A stretch of DNA of 6,429 nucleotides from an uncultured Clostridium sp. (GCA_958442925.1 CAUCIO010000127.1:1-6429), one strand, 5' to 3'; shown: positions 1 to 5,733, counted from the first letter of the stretch. The notes: generated by a model from the sequence alone, not told the origin. Made by a program: numbers and translations.

Positions 1-301
1 ATTTTGTCTGCCTCTGCCAGTAAGGTTAAAAGAGCCGGAAAACTGCTGTTTATCCCCTCCCTGCTTCTGTTCCTCGACGGAGCCGGAACCTGTCTGATTC
101 CGGCAGAACAGATTATCTGGACGTCTGTCAGAAAGTCCCGATCTGCCGCATCCTTCTGCGCCCTGGCGTCTGATGGCAAAAGTTTTTGCTTTCCCTGTCC
201 CTCCTGGGAAAGCGCCAGAGAGCTGGAATGTGCGCTGCGATCTCAAAATCCTGATATTGCAGCTGGAAAAAGGCCCTCCCTTTTCAGGAGAAAGCATTTT
301 A
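1..301. other. No supportable gene; ambiguous open frames at left edge
   Basis: I see no gene here that I can support. Two frames stay open to the left edge. On the plus strand one runs to a stop at 322-324, inside the terminator hairpin of the neighbouring gene. It encodes a Ser/Arg/Lys-rich sequence, and GC is not lowest at its second codon positions, which argues against coding. On the minus strand a frame is open from 242 down to 3, with a more ordinary composition and slightly better codon-position GC. It has no ATG or GTG, only a TTG at 177-179, and the nearest AGGAGG (200-205) is too far away to serve it. The stretch may be intergenic, or the decayed or mis-started end of a gene lying mostly outside the window. 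Confidence 0.4.
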
Positions 302-337
302 AAAAGCACAGACGCAAATCATAGCGCCTGTGCTTTT
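302..337 (-). terminator. Intrinsic terminator of the SEC-C gene
   Basis: The arms AAAAGCACAG-A-CGC (302-315) and GCG-C-CTGTGCTTTT (324-337) pair around an 8-base loop. Read on the minus strand, the stem is followed by a run of five T (305-301) and lies 17 bases after the stop codon at 354. The one non-Watson-Crick position (312/327) is a U-G wobble in minus-strand RNA but an A-C mismatch in plus-strand RNA, so the hairpin is best matched to the minus-strand gene. It could also stop some plus-strand transcription, since TTTT closes the other side. Confidence 0.85.
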
Positions 338-353
338 CTCACCGATTCTTCTG

Positions 354-863
354 CTATTTATTCTTTCCGCAGCACTTCTTATACTTCTTTCCGCTGCCGC
401 ATGGACATGGATCGTTCGGGTAAACTTTCTGTTCATTGCGTACAGTTCCGGAAGCCTTCTGATCTCTGTAAAGCTCTTTTCTCTTCTCAGGAGTCAGAAT
501 CGCATCCCACTGCGGAAGATTATACAGCCACTCTGCCTTCGCCTCAACCATGTTCCAGTAAAGCTTCTCGGGATCAATCTCAATCTTTACTACCGTGTTC
601 TCGTCCATGGTTTCGATCTGATTCTCGTATCCCTTTAAGCTCTCGTTGATTCCGTCTAAGAAGCCTGTCATGATCAGAACCTCTGTATCATACTTCTCTG
701 CCAGCTCCTTAACAGTTCCCTCTACTGCTTCTGCAGGGTTGGAAAGAATCTGCTCATAAATACCCTTCTCAATCGCAAAATATCCGGACCACAGTTCTTC
801 TCTTTTTTTATCATCGAGTCCGTCGCCGTATGCGAGGTTTCTCCAGTTTTCTAATAATGTCAT
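354..863 (-). CDS. SEC-C motif zinc-binding protein of unknown function
   Basis: This is a 169-residue, probably cytoplasmic protein. Only the tail is recognisable: residues 148-169 carry a SEC-C motif with CPCGSGKKYKKCC, whose cysteines at 153, 155, 164 and 165 fit the zinc site known from the C-terminus of SecA. The first ~145 residues are charged and look mostly helical. I do not recognise their fold, and there is no signal peptide or membrane segment. The ATG at 863-861 is chosen because GGAG lies 8 bases upstream (875-872) and no longer in-frame start is evident. The gene stands alone, with its own putative promoter at 946-974 and a terminator at 302-337, and is separated from the pst operon by 363 bases. 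A SEC-C tail in other proteins suggests contact with a protein or nucleic-acid partner, but nothing here identifies a pathway. Confidence 0.9.
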   Translation of the reverse strand: MTLLENWRNLAYGDGLDDKKREELWSGYFAIEKGIYEQILSNPAEAVEGTVKELAEKYDTEVLIMTGFLDGINESLKGYENQIETMDENTVVKIEIDPEKLYWNMVEAKAEWLYNLPQWDAILTPEKRKELYRDQKASGTVRNEQKVYPNDPCPCGSGKKYKKCCGKNK

Positions 864-1121
864 AATAACCGCTCCATTCTTTTTCTAATCAACCGTTCTC
901 GTTTCCTGACTGCAAAAAGCTCTGGATACGGGAAAGTTCCCTACCAGTATATAACAAGTCCCGACATTTTGCAATGAATTTCGTTCTGGCAATATTCTTT
1001 TACATGAAGGCAGATATAAAAATATCAAAAAAATTATCTGCCCTGTATATCTTCTCTTTTTTTGTCCATAATAAGAGTATCAACAAAAGAAAAAGTTTTG
1101 AATACTTATCCTCCCCTTTTT
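864..1121. other. AT-rich non-coding gap between SEC-C gene and pst operon
   Basis: No convincing protein gene is present. The gap contains the putative SEC-C promoter (946-974), an inverted repeat GGCAGATA / TATCTGCC (1009-1016 and 1035-1042, 18-base spacer) and a T-run near 1058-1064. A 49-codon plus-strand frame (974-1123) ends exactly where the next terminator stem starts, but it lacks a ribosome binding site. The gap is followed on the plus strand by a strong terminator, so a small plus-strand RNA is possible, but I cannot point to a clear promoter for it. Confidence 0.5.
946..974 (-). promoter_or_regulatory. Putative promoter of the SEC-C gene
   Basis: Read on the minus strand, a -35-like TTGCAA (974-969, 4 of 6 matches) and a -10 TATACT (951-946, 5 of 6) are 17 bases apart. 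Transcription would start near 939, giving a leader of about 75 bases before the ATG at 863. A short palindrome, GGGAA-AG-TTCCC (930-941), lies across the expected start site and could be an operator or a small 5' hairpin. This call rests on consensus matching only. Confidence 0.45.
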
Positions 1122-1166
1122 AATACCTTGCCTGTTGGCTTCGTGCAGCAGGCGGGGTATTTTTTT
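1122..1166 (+). terminator. Strong plus-strand intrinsic terminator without a known gene
   Basis: AATACCTTGCCTG (1122-1134) pairs with CAGGCGGGGTATT (1149-1161), and the stem extends inward through TTG/CAG to an 8-base loop, about 16 pairs in all. Seven T (1160-1166) follow on the plus strand. The pairs 1128/1155 and 1129/1154 are U-G wobbles in plus-strand RNA but A-C mismatches in minus-strand RNA, and the minus strand has A-rich sequence instead of a T-run after the stem. Both facts point to the plus strand, where no protein gene precedes it. Confidence 0.8.
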
Positions 1167-1176
1167 CTGCAGTAAT

Positions 1177-1219
1177 AAAGAGCCGGGCATCTGTTTCTGT
1201 ACAAAACGCCGCCCGGCTC
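1177..1219 (-). terminator. Terminator of the pst-phoU operon
   Basis: The perfect 9-bp arms GAGCCGGGC (1180-1188) and GCCCGGCTC (1211-1219) enclose a 22-base loop, starting 7 bases after the phoU stop codon. Read on the minus strand the stem is followed by TTTATT, a rather weak U-tract. On the plus strand it is followed by CTTTTG, so it may act in both directions. Its position directly behind the last operon gene makes an operon terminator the best reading, although the modest U-tract leaves room for read-through. Confidence 0.75.
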
Positions 1220-1226
1220 CTTTTGA

Positions 1227-1889
1227 TTATACCTGCGCTATTTCCCCTGCTTTGTGCTTTCCTGTAATCGAATACTCCACCCACTCTGCCACATTAACTG
1301 CGTGATCGCCAATTCTTTCCAGATATTTGGCCGCCATCAGAAGGTCCAGAGCTGCCTCCGCTCCAATACCCTTTTCTTCGATGAGCTTCATGAGCTCCTC
1401 CTTCACACAGTCAAACAGGCGGTCTACCTCATCGTCGTCTGCCTGTACCTTTCTGGCCATAGCCAGATCTCCCTTTACAAAGGCATCCACGCTGTTCATC
1501 ACCATTGACACGGCAGCCATAGCCATCTGGTTAATATGAACCCTGCTCTGAAGCCCGCTTCCGGCAATCCTTGGCACCAGCTCCGCAATATCATCCGCCT
1601 GATCTCCAATCCGCTCTAAGTCGGCGATCATACGGAGAGCGGCTGACACGTTTCTCAGATCGTGGGCAATGGGCTGCTGGCGCAGCAGCAGCGTCATGCA
1701 GCTGTTTTCTATTTCCCGTTCCATTCCGTTGATTTCATCCTCAAGCCGGTGTACCTGGTCTGCAAGCTCTGCGCTCCCCTCTCCTCCAAGGGCTCTGGCA
1801 GATAGGGAGATAGCCTCCTCGCACAGTCCTCCCATTTTGATCAGCTGTTTTTCCAGATCGTTTAACTGTCTGTCGAAATTTGTTCTCAT
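1227..1889 (-). CDS. phoU: PhoU, phosphate transport regulator
   Basis: PhoU is a soluble helical regulator that restrains the Pst transporter and, where present, the PhoR/PhoP-type two-component system when phosphate is ample. The 220-residue length is normal for the family. The two expected metal-binding repeats are visible: LERIGDQADDIAE (91-103) in the first three-helix bundle and LERIGDHAVNVAEW (190-203) in the second. The ATG at 1889-1887 is preferred over a TTG one codon upstream, because GGGAGG (1903-1898) is then 8 bases away. Its first base is also the last base of the pstB stop (TGATG), so translation is probably coupled to pstB. It is the last gene of the operon. Family assignment is secure; which kinase it talks to cannot be told, since none is encoded here. 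Confidence 0.96.
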   Translation of the reverse strand: MRTNFDRQLNDLEKQLIKMGGLCEEAISLSARALGGEGSAELADQVHRLEDEINGMEREIENSCMTLLLRQQPIAHDLRNVSAALRMIADLERIGDQADDIAELVPRIAGSGLQSRVHINQMAMAAVSMVMNSVDAFVKGDLAMARKVQADDDEVDRLFDCVKEELMKLIEEKGIGAEAALDLLMAAKYLERIGDHAVNVAEWVEYSITGKHKAGEIAQV

Positions 1890-2650
1890 CAACCAAACCT
1901 CCCTGTAATATAATCTTCTGTCCGCTTATCCTTCGGCATGGCGAACATTTCCCCGGTATCGCCAAACTCCACACACTCTCCCAGAAGAAAGAAGGCAGTC
2001 TGATCGGAAATTCTGGCAGCCTGCTGCATATTGTGGGTGACAATGATAATCGTGTACTTTTCTTTCAGCTCCATGGCCAGATCCTCAATCTTAGAGGTAG
2101 AAATCGGATCCAGGGCAGAGGTGGGCTCGTCCATTAAAATCACTTCCGGTTCCACAGCCAGTGTTCTGGCAATACACAGTCTCTGCTGCTGTCCTCCGGA
2201 AAGTCCCATGGCGCTCTTGTGAAGGCGATCCTTCAGCTCATCCCAGATAGCTGCCTGGCGGAGACTCCGCTCCACGATCTCGTCCAACTGAGCTTTTTTC
2301 TTGATTCCGAAGATCCTCGGCCCGTAAGCCACATTGTCATAGATACTTTTGGGAAACGGATTCGGCTGCTGGAACACCATTCCTACCCTGTGGCGCAGGG
2401 TAATGGCGTCCATCTCCTTAAAAATATCTGTTCCATCCAGGCGGACCGTTCCGTCGATTTTCACATTCTCCACCATATCGTTCATCCGGTTAAGAGTCTT
2501 TAAAAAGGTGGACTTTCCGCATCCGGACGGCCCGATAAAGGCTGTGATCCTGTTCGCGTCTATTTTCATATTTATATTTTTCAGTGCGTGGAACTCTCCG
2601 TAGTGGAGGTTCAGCTCTGAGATGTCAAATTTTACGCTCGCTTCTCCCAT
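1889..2650 (-). CDS. pstB: PstB, phosphate ABC transporter ATPase
   Basis: PstB is the ATP-hydrolysing subunit of the high-affinity phosphate importer; it works as a dimer on the cytoplasmic face under PstC and PstA. At 253 residues it is a normal full-length member. All ABC elements are in order: Walker A GPSGCGKST (40-48), Q-loop VFQQPNPFP (92-100) with the PNPFP typical of PstB, signature LSGGQQQR (150-157), Walker B ILMDEP (171-176), D-loop SALD (178-181) and switch histidine H206. The ATG at 2650-2648 has AGGAA (2661-2657) 6 bases upstream. It follows pstA after a 65-base purine-rich gap with no terminator and overlaps phoU by one base, so it belongs to the same transcript. Nothing suggests damage. 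Confidence 0.98.
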   Translation of the reverse strand: MGEASVKFDISELNLHYGEFHALKNINMKIDANRITAFIGPSGCGKSTFLKTLNRMNDMVENVKIDGTVRLDGTDIFKEMDAITLRHRVGMVFQQPNPFPKSIYDNVAYGPRIFGIKKKAQLDEIVERSLRQAAIWDELKDRLHKSAMGLSGGQQQRLCIARTLAVEPEVILMDEPTSALDPISTSKIEDLAMELKEKYTIIIVTHNMQQAARISDQTAFFLLGECVEFGDTGEMFAMPKDKRTEDYITGRFG

Positions 2651-2715
2651 GCTCAGTTCCTTTCATTTGTTCTGATTCTTTAGATTTTCCTGTTTTTTCC
2701 TTTTTCCCGCTCTTC

Positions 2716-3591
2716 TTATTCTCCCGCGTGCTTCTTTTTCAGTCTGTGGCTCCACACATTGGCTCCTATGCTGAATGCCAGCACCAGCAGCATCAGCACA
2801 GCGGAAGCGCAGTTTGCCAGAGCCTTATCCTGTCCGTTGACCTGGAGATTCCAAATCTGAATTGACAGGGTCTCTGCCGGACGGAAAGGATTTAATGGGC
2901 AGGTAGGCGCAGACAAATTCCAGTTGCCCCACTTCAGTGAAGTTCCGGAGCCTGTAGTGTAAAGAAGTGCAGCCGCCTCTCCGAACCCTCTTCCAGCTGC
3001 CAGAATCACACCTGTCATGATTCTGGGCAGACAGGCTGGCAGAAGCACATGAAAAATACTCTGCCACCTGGTAGCCCCCAGTCCCATACTGGCGTGGTAA
3101 TAACCTGTAGGAAGTCCTTTAATGGCGTCTTCCGTAGTAGTAGTAATCAGAGGAAGCGTCAGAATCGATACGGACAGCGCTCCTGCCATGAGGCTTTTTC
3201 CCATGCCGAAGAATACCAGGAATACCAGGTATCCGAACAGTCCCACCACAATAGAGGGCAGAGAGGAAAGCGTCTCGATACACATTCTCAAAAATTTCGT
3301 AACAGGTCCTCCCTTGGCATACATAGCCAGGTAAATACCAGCGCAGACACCTAAGGGAACAGACACCACAAGTGAAATAAAAACAAGGTATATTGTATTA
3401 AACAGCTGGTTTCCAATACTTCCCTTCCTGGCAAACCGGAACATTTCCGGCGTAGCTCCCATCAGGCCTCCGATGATCACTTTTCCCGCAAATGCCGCCA
3501 GCAGTGTGAAGAAAAAAATGGCAATGGCATAAAAAACCGCTGTCATAAAAGCGTCTATATTTCTGGCGCGGGCAATTCTCTTTTCCGCCAT
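2716..3591 (-). CDS. pstA: PstA, phosphate ABC transporter permease
   Basis: PstA is one of the two membrane subunits that form the phosphate channel, paired with PstC. Hydrophobic segments fit six membrane helices at roughly residues 16-36, 63-90, 111-130, 136-151, 187-212 and 262-280. The cytoplasmic EAA-type coupling loop that contacts PstB is at 168-190 (SMGLGATRWQSIF then LLPACLPRI). A hydrophilic loop of about 50 residues (213-261) lies before the last helix. Length (291) is usual. The ATG at 3591-3589 has GGGAGG (3606-3601) 9 bases upstream, inside the end of pstC, and only two bases separate it from the pstC stop, so the two permease subunits are probably translated in coupled fashion and in equal amount. 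Confidence 0.96.
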   Translation of the reverse strand: MAEKRIARARNIDAFMTAVFYAIAIFFFTLLAAFAGKVIIGGLMGATPEMFRFARKGSIGNQLFNTIYLVFISLVVSVPLGVCAGIYLAMYAKGGPVTKFLRMCIETLSSLPSIVVGLFGYLVFLVFFGMGKSLMAGALSVSILTLPLITTTTEDAIKGLPTGYYHASMGLGATRWQSIFHVLLPACLPRIMTGVILAAGRGFGEAAALLYTTGSGTSLKWGNWNLSAPTCPLNPFRPAETLSIQIWNLQVNGQDKALANCASAVLMLLVLAFSIGANVWSHRLKKKHAGE

Positions 3592-3593
3592 AC

Positions 3594-4532
3594 TTATCTT
3601 CCTCCCTTTCTGGCAGTTTTGCTGCCGTCCCCCTCTGTCCTCACCGCAGAGACACGGTGAATGATGAAAATAAACAGCAGGGAAATAAGAAACAGAAGCA
3701 GAGCCATGGACCAGAGAGCTGATTTCAGTTCTCCTCCCTCCATCGCATTTCCCATCTGGGCTGCTACCTCTGTGGTAAGTGTCTTTGTTGTTGAAAAGAT
3801 ACTGGAAGGGAGGGCCGTAGTCTGACCGATTACCATGGCCACTGCCAGGGCTTCTCCGAATGCTCTGGCCAGTCCCAGAATAATACCTGAAATAATGCCT
3901 GGAGCTGCCGCAGGAACCACAATTTTATAAATAGTCTGCCATCTGGTAGAACCGAGACCGTAGGCTGCCATGCGGCATTCTTTGGAAACTGCCTTTAACG
4001 CGTCAGCCGATACGGTGGTAATCGTCGGGAAAATCATCACTGCCAGCACAATACCGGCTGCCAGAATCGAGTGGCCTACCTGTCTGTCAAACACAGTCTT
4101 AATAGCCGGAACCAGCACGGTAAGTCCTACCCATCCATATACAACAGAAGGAATTCCAGCAAAAATTTCCACTACCGGGCGGTAAAACTTCTCTCCAAAC
4201 TTCGGTGAAATATCTGTAATAAAAATGGCGGATCCCAGTGAAAAGGGGGCTGCAATTAAAAGAGCCAGGCCGCAGGTACACAGAGAACCTGTCACAAAAA
4301 TCAGCGCTCCTACCATGCCGCCGCCTTCTGAATTGTCAACCGGGGCCCATTCTGCGGATCCTAAAAATTCCCAAAGAGAATGGCCATAGGTTAAAAATGT
4401 AGCGGAACCCTTATATACCAGGAAGCCGCCGATTCCAATTGTGAGGACAATCACAAATAAACCGCAGGCTGTCATCAAATCCCGCCAGAAATATTCCTTG
4501 GCAAACATGCTTTTTCCTTTTGTCCTATCCAT
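3594..4532 (-). CDS. pstC: PstC, phosphate ABC transporter permease
   Basis: PstC is the second channel-forming membrane subunit of the phosphate importer. From the chosen start it has 312 residues, with hydrophobic segments near 21-40, 73-95, 121-145, 155-178, 206-235 and 272-291, and the coupling loop AAYGLGSTRWQTIYKIV (189-205) that docks on PstB. The start at 4532 (MDRTKGKSM) is chosen because AGGAGG lies just upstream at 4542-4537. The spacing of 4 bases is short, so M9 at 4508, with AAAGGAAA before it, is an alternative. A longer frame opens at an ATG at 4646, but its extra 38 residues (proline, glycine and charge rich) are encoded by the intercistronic hairpin and lack a ribosome binding site, so I reject them. 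The gene ends two bases before pstA. Confidence 0.94.
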   Translation of the reverse strand: MDRTKGKSMFAKEYFWRDLMTACGLFVIVLTIGIGGFLVYKGSATFLTYGHSLWEFLGSAEWAPVDNSEGGGMVGALIFVTGSLCTCGLALLIAAPFSLGSAIFITDISPKFGEKFYRPVVEIFAGIPSVVYGWVGLTVLVPAIKTVFDRQVGHSILAAGIVLAVMIFPTITTVSADALKAVSKECRMAAYGLGSTRWQTIYKIVVPAAAPGIISGIILGLARAFGEALAVAMVIGQTTALPSSIFSTTKTLTTEVAAQMGNAMEGGELKSALWSMALLLFLISLLFIFIIHRVSAVRTEGDGSKTARKGGR

Positions 4533-4536
4533 AAAT

Positions 4537-4542
4537 CCTCCT
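4537..4542 (-). promoter_or_regulatory. Ribosome binding site fixing the pstC start
   Basis: A perfect AGGAGG on the minus strand lies 4 bases before the ATG at 4532. It decides against the upstream ATG at 4646, which has only AGAGAG before it. The spacing is on the short side but the match is complete. Confidence 0.7.
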
Positions 4543-4576
4543 GGCCCGCGCAGCAGTTCCAGAACAGAAAACCTCA

Positions 4577-4619
4577 AAGGGGGGGGAAGCCAAAGGACGC
4601 TCCCCGGCTCTCCCCCCTT
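4577..4619 (-). promoter_or_regulatory. Stem-loop between pstS and pstC
   Basis: On the minus-strand mRNA, AAGGGGGG (4619-4612) pairs with CCCCCCTT (4584-4577). The stem continues past one mismatch and one bulge into AGCC/GGCT (4609-4606 with 4591-4588), and a further GGA/TCC can close near the tip (4603-4601 with 4597-4595). It starts 36 bases after the pstS stop and is followed by a U-rich but interrupted stretch, not a clean U-tract. Such hairpins after the binding-protein gene of an ABC operon usually protect the upstream mRNA or partly stop transcription, so that binding protein exceeds permease. In Bacillus subtilis the pst transcript is known to be processed in this interval. Which mechanism applies here is inference. 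Confidence 0.75.
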
Positions 4620-4655
4620 CATCTTCATCTGCTGCAAAGCTGGCATTTTTCTCTC

Positions 4656-5591
4656 TTAGTGCTCTGTTACTGTCATCTTGGAGGATACGCCGTATCCCAA
4701 TGTCTCCATCTGCTCGCCGTACTCGTCAGACATAATATAATCGATGAATGTCTTTGTCACCTCATCCGGCTCTCCCTTAGTGTACATATGCTCATAAGTC
4801 CATACTGGGTAATCTCCGCTGTATGTATTTTCAAGCGTTGGTTCTGCTCCGTCGATTGCCAGGGTAGATACTCCTGCATCTCCTGTCAGATACGATAAGG
4901 CAACATATCCGATAGCCCCCTCTGTATCCTTTACATTCTGAAGGAGAACACCGGAATCATCTGTCTCCATAGCTGCATTGGAAGCCTCTTCCTGGCCATC
5001 CAGGGCGTATTTCTGGAAGGTTGCTCTTGTACCGGAGGATGTGGGGCGTGTCACAAGCACAATCTCCTCATCCGGTCCTCCAACCTCGCTCCAGTTCTTT
5101 GTCTCGCCTGTAAAAATGCTGATTAACTGCTCCTTTGTCAGGTCTGTCACTCCAGCCTCATAAACATCGTTATTTACGATTGGGGCCATAGTAACAACAC
5201 ACACCTGGTGATCTACCAGCTCAGCCGCCTGTGCCGGATCCAGCTTGTCCTCAGCCGGAACGTCAGAGTTTCCAATATTGACAGTTCCCTCGGAAACCTG
5301 CTTTAAGCCCTCTCCGGAACCGCCGGCGTCAATTGTAATGGCAATGTTCGGATATTTCTCTGCAAACATATCTGCCGCATCGTCTACTAACGGCTTTAAT
5401 GCAGAAGAGCCTGCTGCTGTAATCGTTCCTGTCAGATCCTCATCTGCTTCAGCTGCCTCTGTATCTGCCTCTGTATTTACCGCTGCCTCTGCACCGGCTG
5501 TTTTTGTTGTCTCCTTTGTGTCAGAGCCTGCACACGCTGTCATGCTCACTGCCATAGCTCCTGCTGTCATAAGGGCAATCATTTTTCTCAT
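4656..5591 (-). CDS. pstS: PstS, phosphate-binding lipoprotein
   Basis: PstS is the extracytoplasmic receptor that captures phosphate and delivers it to PstC/PstA. The N-terminus is a lipoprotein signal (MRKMIALMTAGAMAVSMTAC) with lipobox MTAC, so Cys20 would be lipidated and anchor the protein to the outer face of the membrane. Residues 21-52 form an acidic Ala/Glu/Thr linker. The binding domain follows, with the usual phosphate-contact stretches: AAGSSALKPL (59-68), DAGGSGEGLKQV (88-99), NIGNSD (105-110) and TRPTSSGTRATF (181-192). IFTGETKNWSEVGG (159-172) is also typical of the family. Length (311) is normal for the Gram-positive type. The ATG at 5591-5589 has AGGAG (5605-5601) 9 bases upstream. 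It is the first gene of the operon and is expected to be induced by phosphate starvation, though no clear Pho box is seen. Confidence 0.97.
   Translation of the reverse strand: MRKMIALMTAGAMAVSMTACAGSDTKETTKTAGAEAAVNTEADTEAAEADEDLTGTITAAGSSALKPLVDDAADMFAEKYPNIAITIDAGGSGEGLKQVSEGTVNIGNSDVPAEDKLDPAQAAELVDHQVCVVTMAPIVNNDVYEAGVTDLTKEQLISIFTGETKNWSEVGGPDEEIVLVTRPTSSGTRATFQKYALDGQEEASNAAMETDDSGVLLQNVKDTEGAIGYVALSYLTGDAGVSTLAIDGAEPTLENTYSGDYPVWTYEHMYTKGEPDEVTKTFIDYIMSDEYGEQMETLGYGVSSKMTVTEH
5454..5491. repeat. Short tandem repeat in the pstS linker
   Basis: A 12-base unit, TGCCTCTGTATC then TGCCTCTGTATT, occurs twice in tandem (5454-5465 and 5466-5477). A partial third copy, TGCCTCTG, follows at 5484-5491. 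It encodes part of the acidic Thr/Glu/Ala linker between the lipid anchor and the phosphate-binding domain of PstS. The unit is a multiple of three, so copy-number change would lengthen or shorten the linker without a frameshift. Confidence 0.6.
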
Positions 5592-5613
5592 AATTTTATT
5601 CTCCTCTTTTTCC

Positions 5614-5629
5614 GCGGACCATAGTCCGC
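5614..5629 (-). promoter_or_regulatory. Leader hairpin just upstream of the pstS ribosome binding site
   Basis: A perfect 6-bp inverted repeat GCGGAC / GTCCGC (5614-5619 and 5624-5629) with a 4-base loop ends 4 bases before the AAAAGAGGAG ribosome binding region of pstS (5610-5601). In the mRNA it would leave the binding site single-stranded, and it may protect the leader or tune translation. The role is inferred. Confidence 0.5.
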
Positions 5630-5658
5630 TCTTTCTATGCTTTCTTCCGTTTTATCTG

Positions 5659-5676
5659 AGCTGTATCTTAACAGCT
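5659..5676 (-). repeat. Inverted repeat in the pstS leader
   Basis: AGCTGT (5659-5664) and ACAGCT (5671-5676) form a perfect 6-bp stem with a 6-base loop. The same CAGCT element recurs at 5698-5702 next to the promoter, so alternative pairings are possible. It lies within the expected pstS leader. No function can be assigned from sequence alone. Confidence 0.4.
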
Positions 5677-5698
5677 GCTTGTTCGTTCTCTCAGGAAC

Positions 5699-5713
5699 AG
5701 CTATAGTATAGCT
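5699..5713. promoter_or_regulatory. 15-bp palindrome over the pst -10 element
   Basis: AGCTATA-G-TATAGCT is a perfect 7-1-7 palindrome. On the minus strand it contains the -10 candidate TATACT (5710-5705). A dimeric repressor bound here would block the pst promoter, so it is a reasonable operator candidate. It is also possible that the symmetry is a by-product of an AT-rich -10 region. Confidence 0.4.
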
Positions 5714-5733
5714 CTTCATTTGTAAAATCTAAA
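5705..5733 (-). promoter_or_regulatory. Putative promoter of the pst operon
   Basis: Read on the minus strand, the -10 is TATACT (5710-5705, 5 of 6 matches) and lies 17 bases from a weak -35 TTTAGA (5733-5728, 4 of 6), giving a start near 5698 and a leader of about 107 bases. A perfect TTGACA occurs farther up (5749-5744), but only a poor -10 (TTTACA) lies at the right distance. A weak -35 overlapped by TTTTAGA-TTTTACA heptamers (5734-5721) would suit an activator-dependent promoter, but these do not match the 11-base spaced TTAACA-type repeats of Bacillus PhoP. An A11 tract (5772-5762) lies upstream. Confidence 0.45.

Noticed and set aside
4..324. Plus-strand open frame of 106 codons with TTG start
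   Set aside because: It has no ATG, no visible ribosome binding site, Ser/Arg-rich composition and codon-position GC unlike coding sequence, and it ends inside the terminator hairpin of the opposite gene.
173..649. Plus-strand open frame across the SEC-C gene
   Set aside because: It is antisense to a gene with a clear motif, ribosome binding site and terminator. The frame has a low-complexity Ser-rich composition.
974..1123. Plus-strand 49-codon frame ending at the orphan terminator
   Set aside because: Its position is suggestive, but there is no Shine-Dalgarno sequence before the ATG, the predicted protein is AT-driven (Lys, Ile, Phe, Ser) and it overlaps an inverted repeat. I treat the stretch as non-coding unless conservation shows otherwise.
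2219..2603. Plus-strand frames across pstB
   Set aside because: They are antisense shadows of an intact ABC ATPase with all motifs, without ribosome binding sites or recognisable domains.
4579..4586. G8 homopolymer as a phase-variable switch
   Set aside because: It lies in non-coding sequence as one arm of the pstS-pstC stem-loop, so length changes would not shift a reading frame of the gene as I start it.
4533..4646. 38-codon N-terminal extension of pstC
   Set aside because: It is encoded by the intercistronic hairpin, lacks a ribosome binding site, and is replaced by a better start at 4532.
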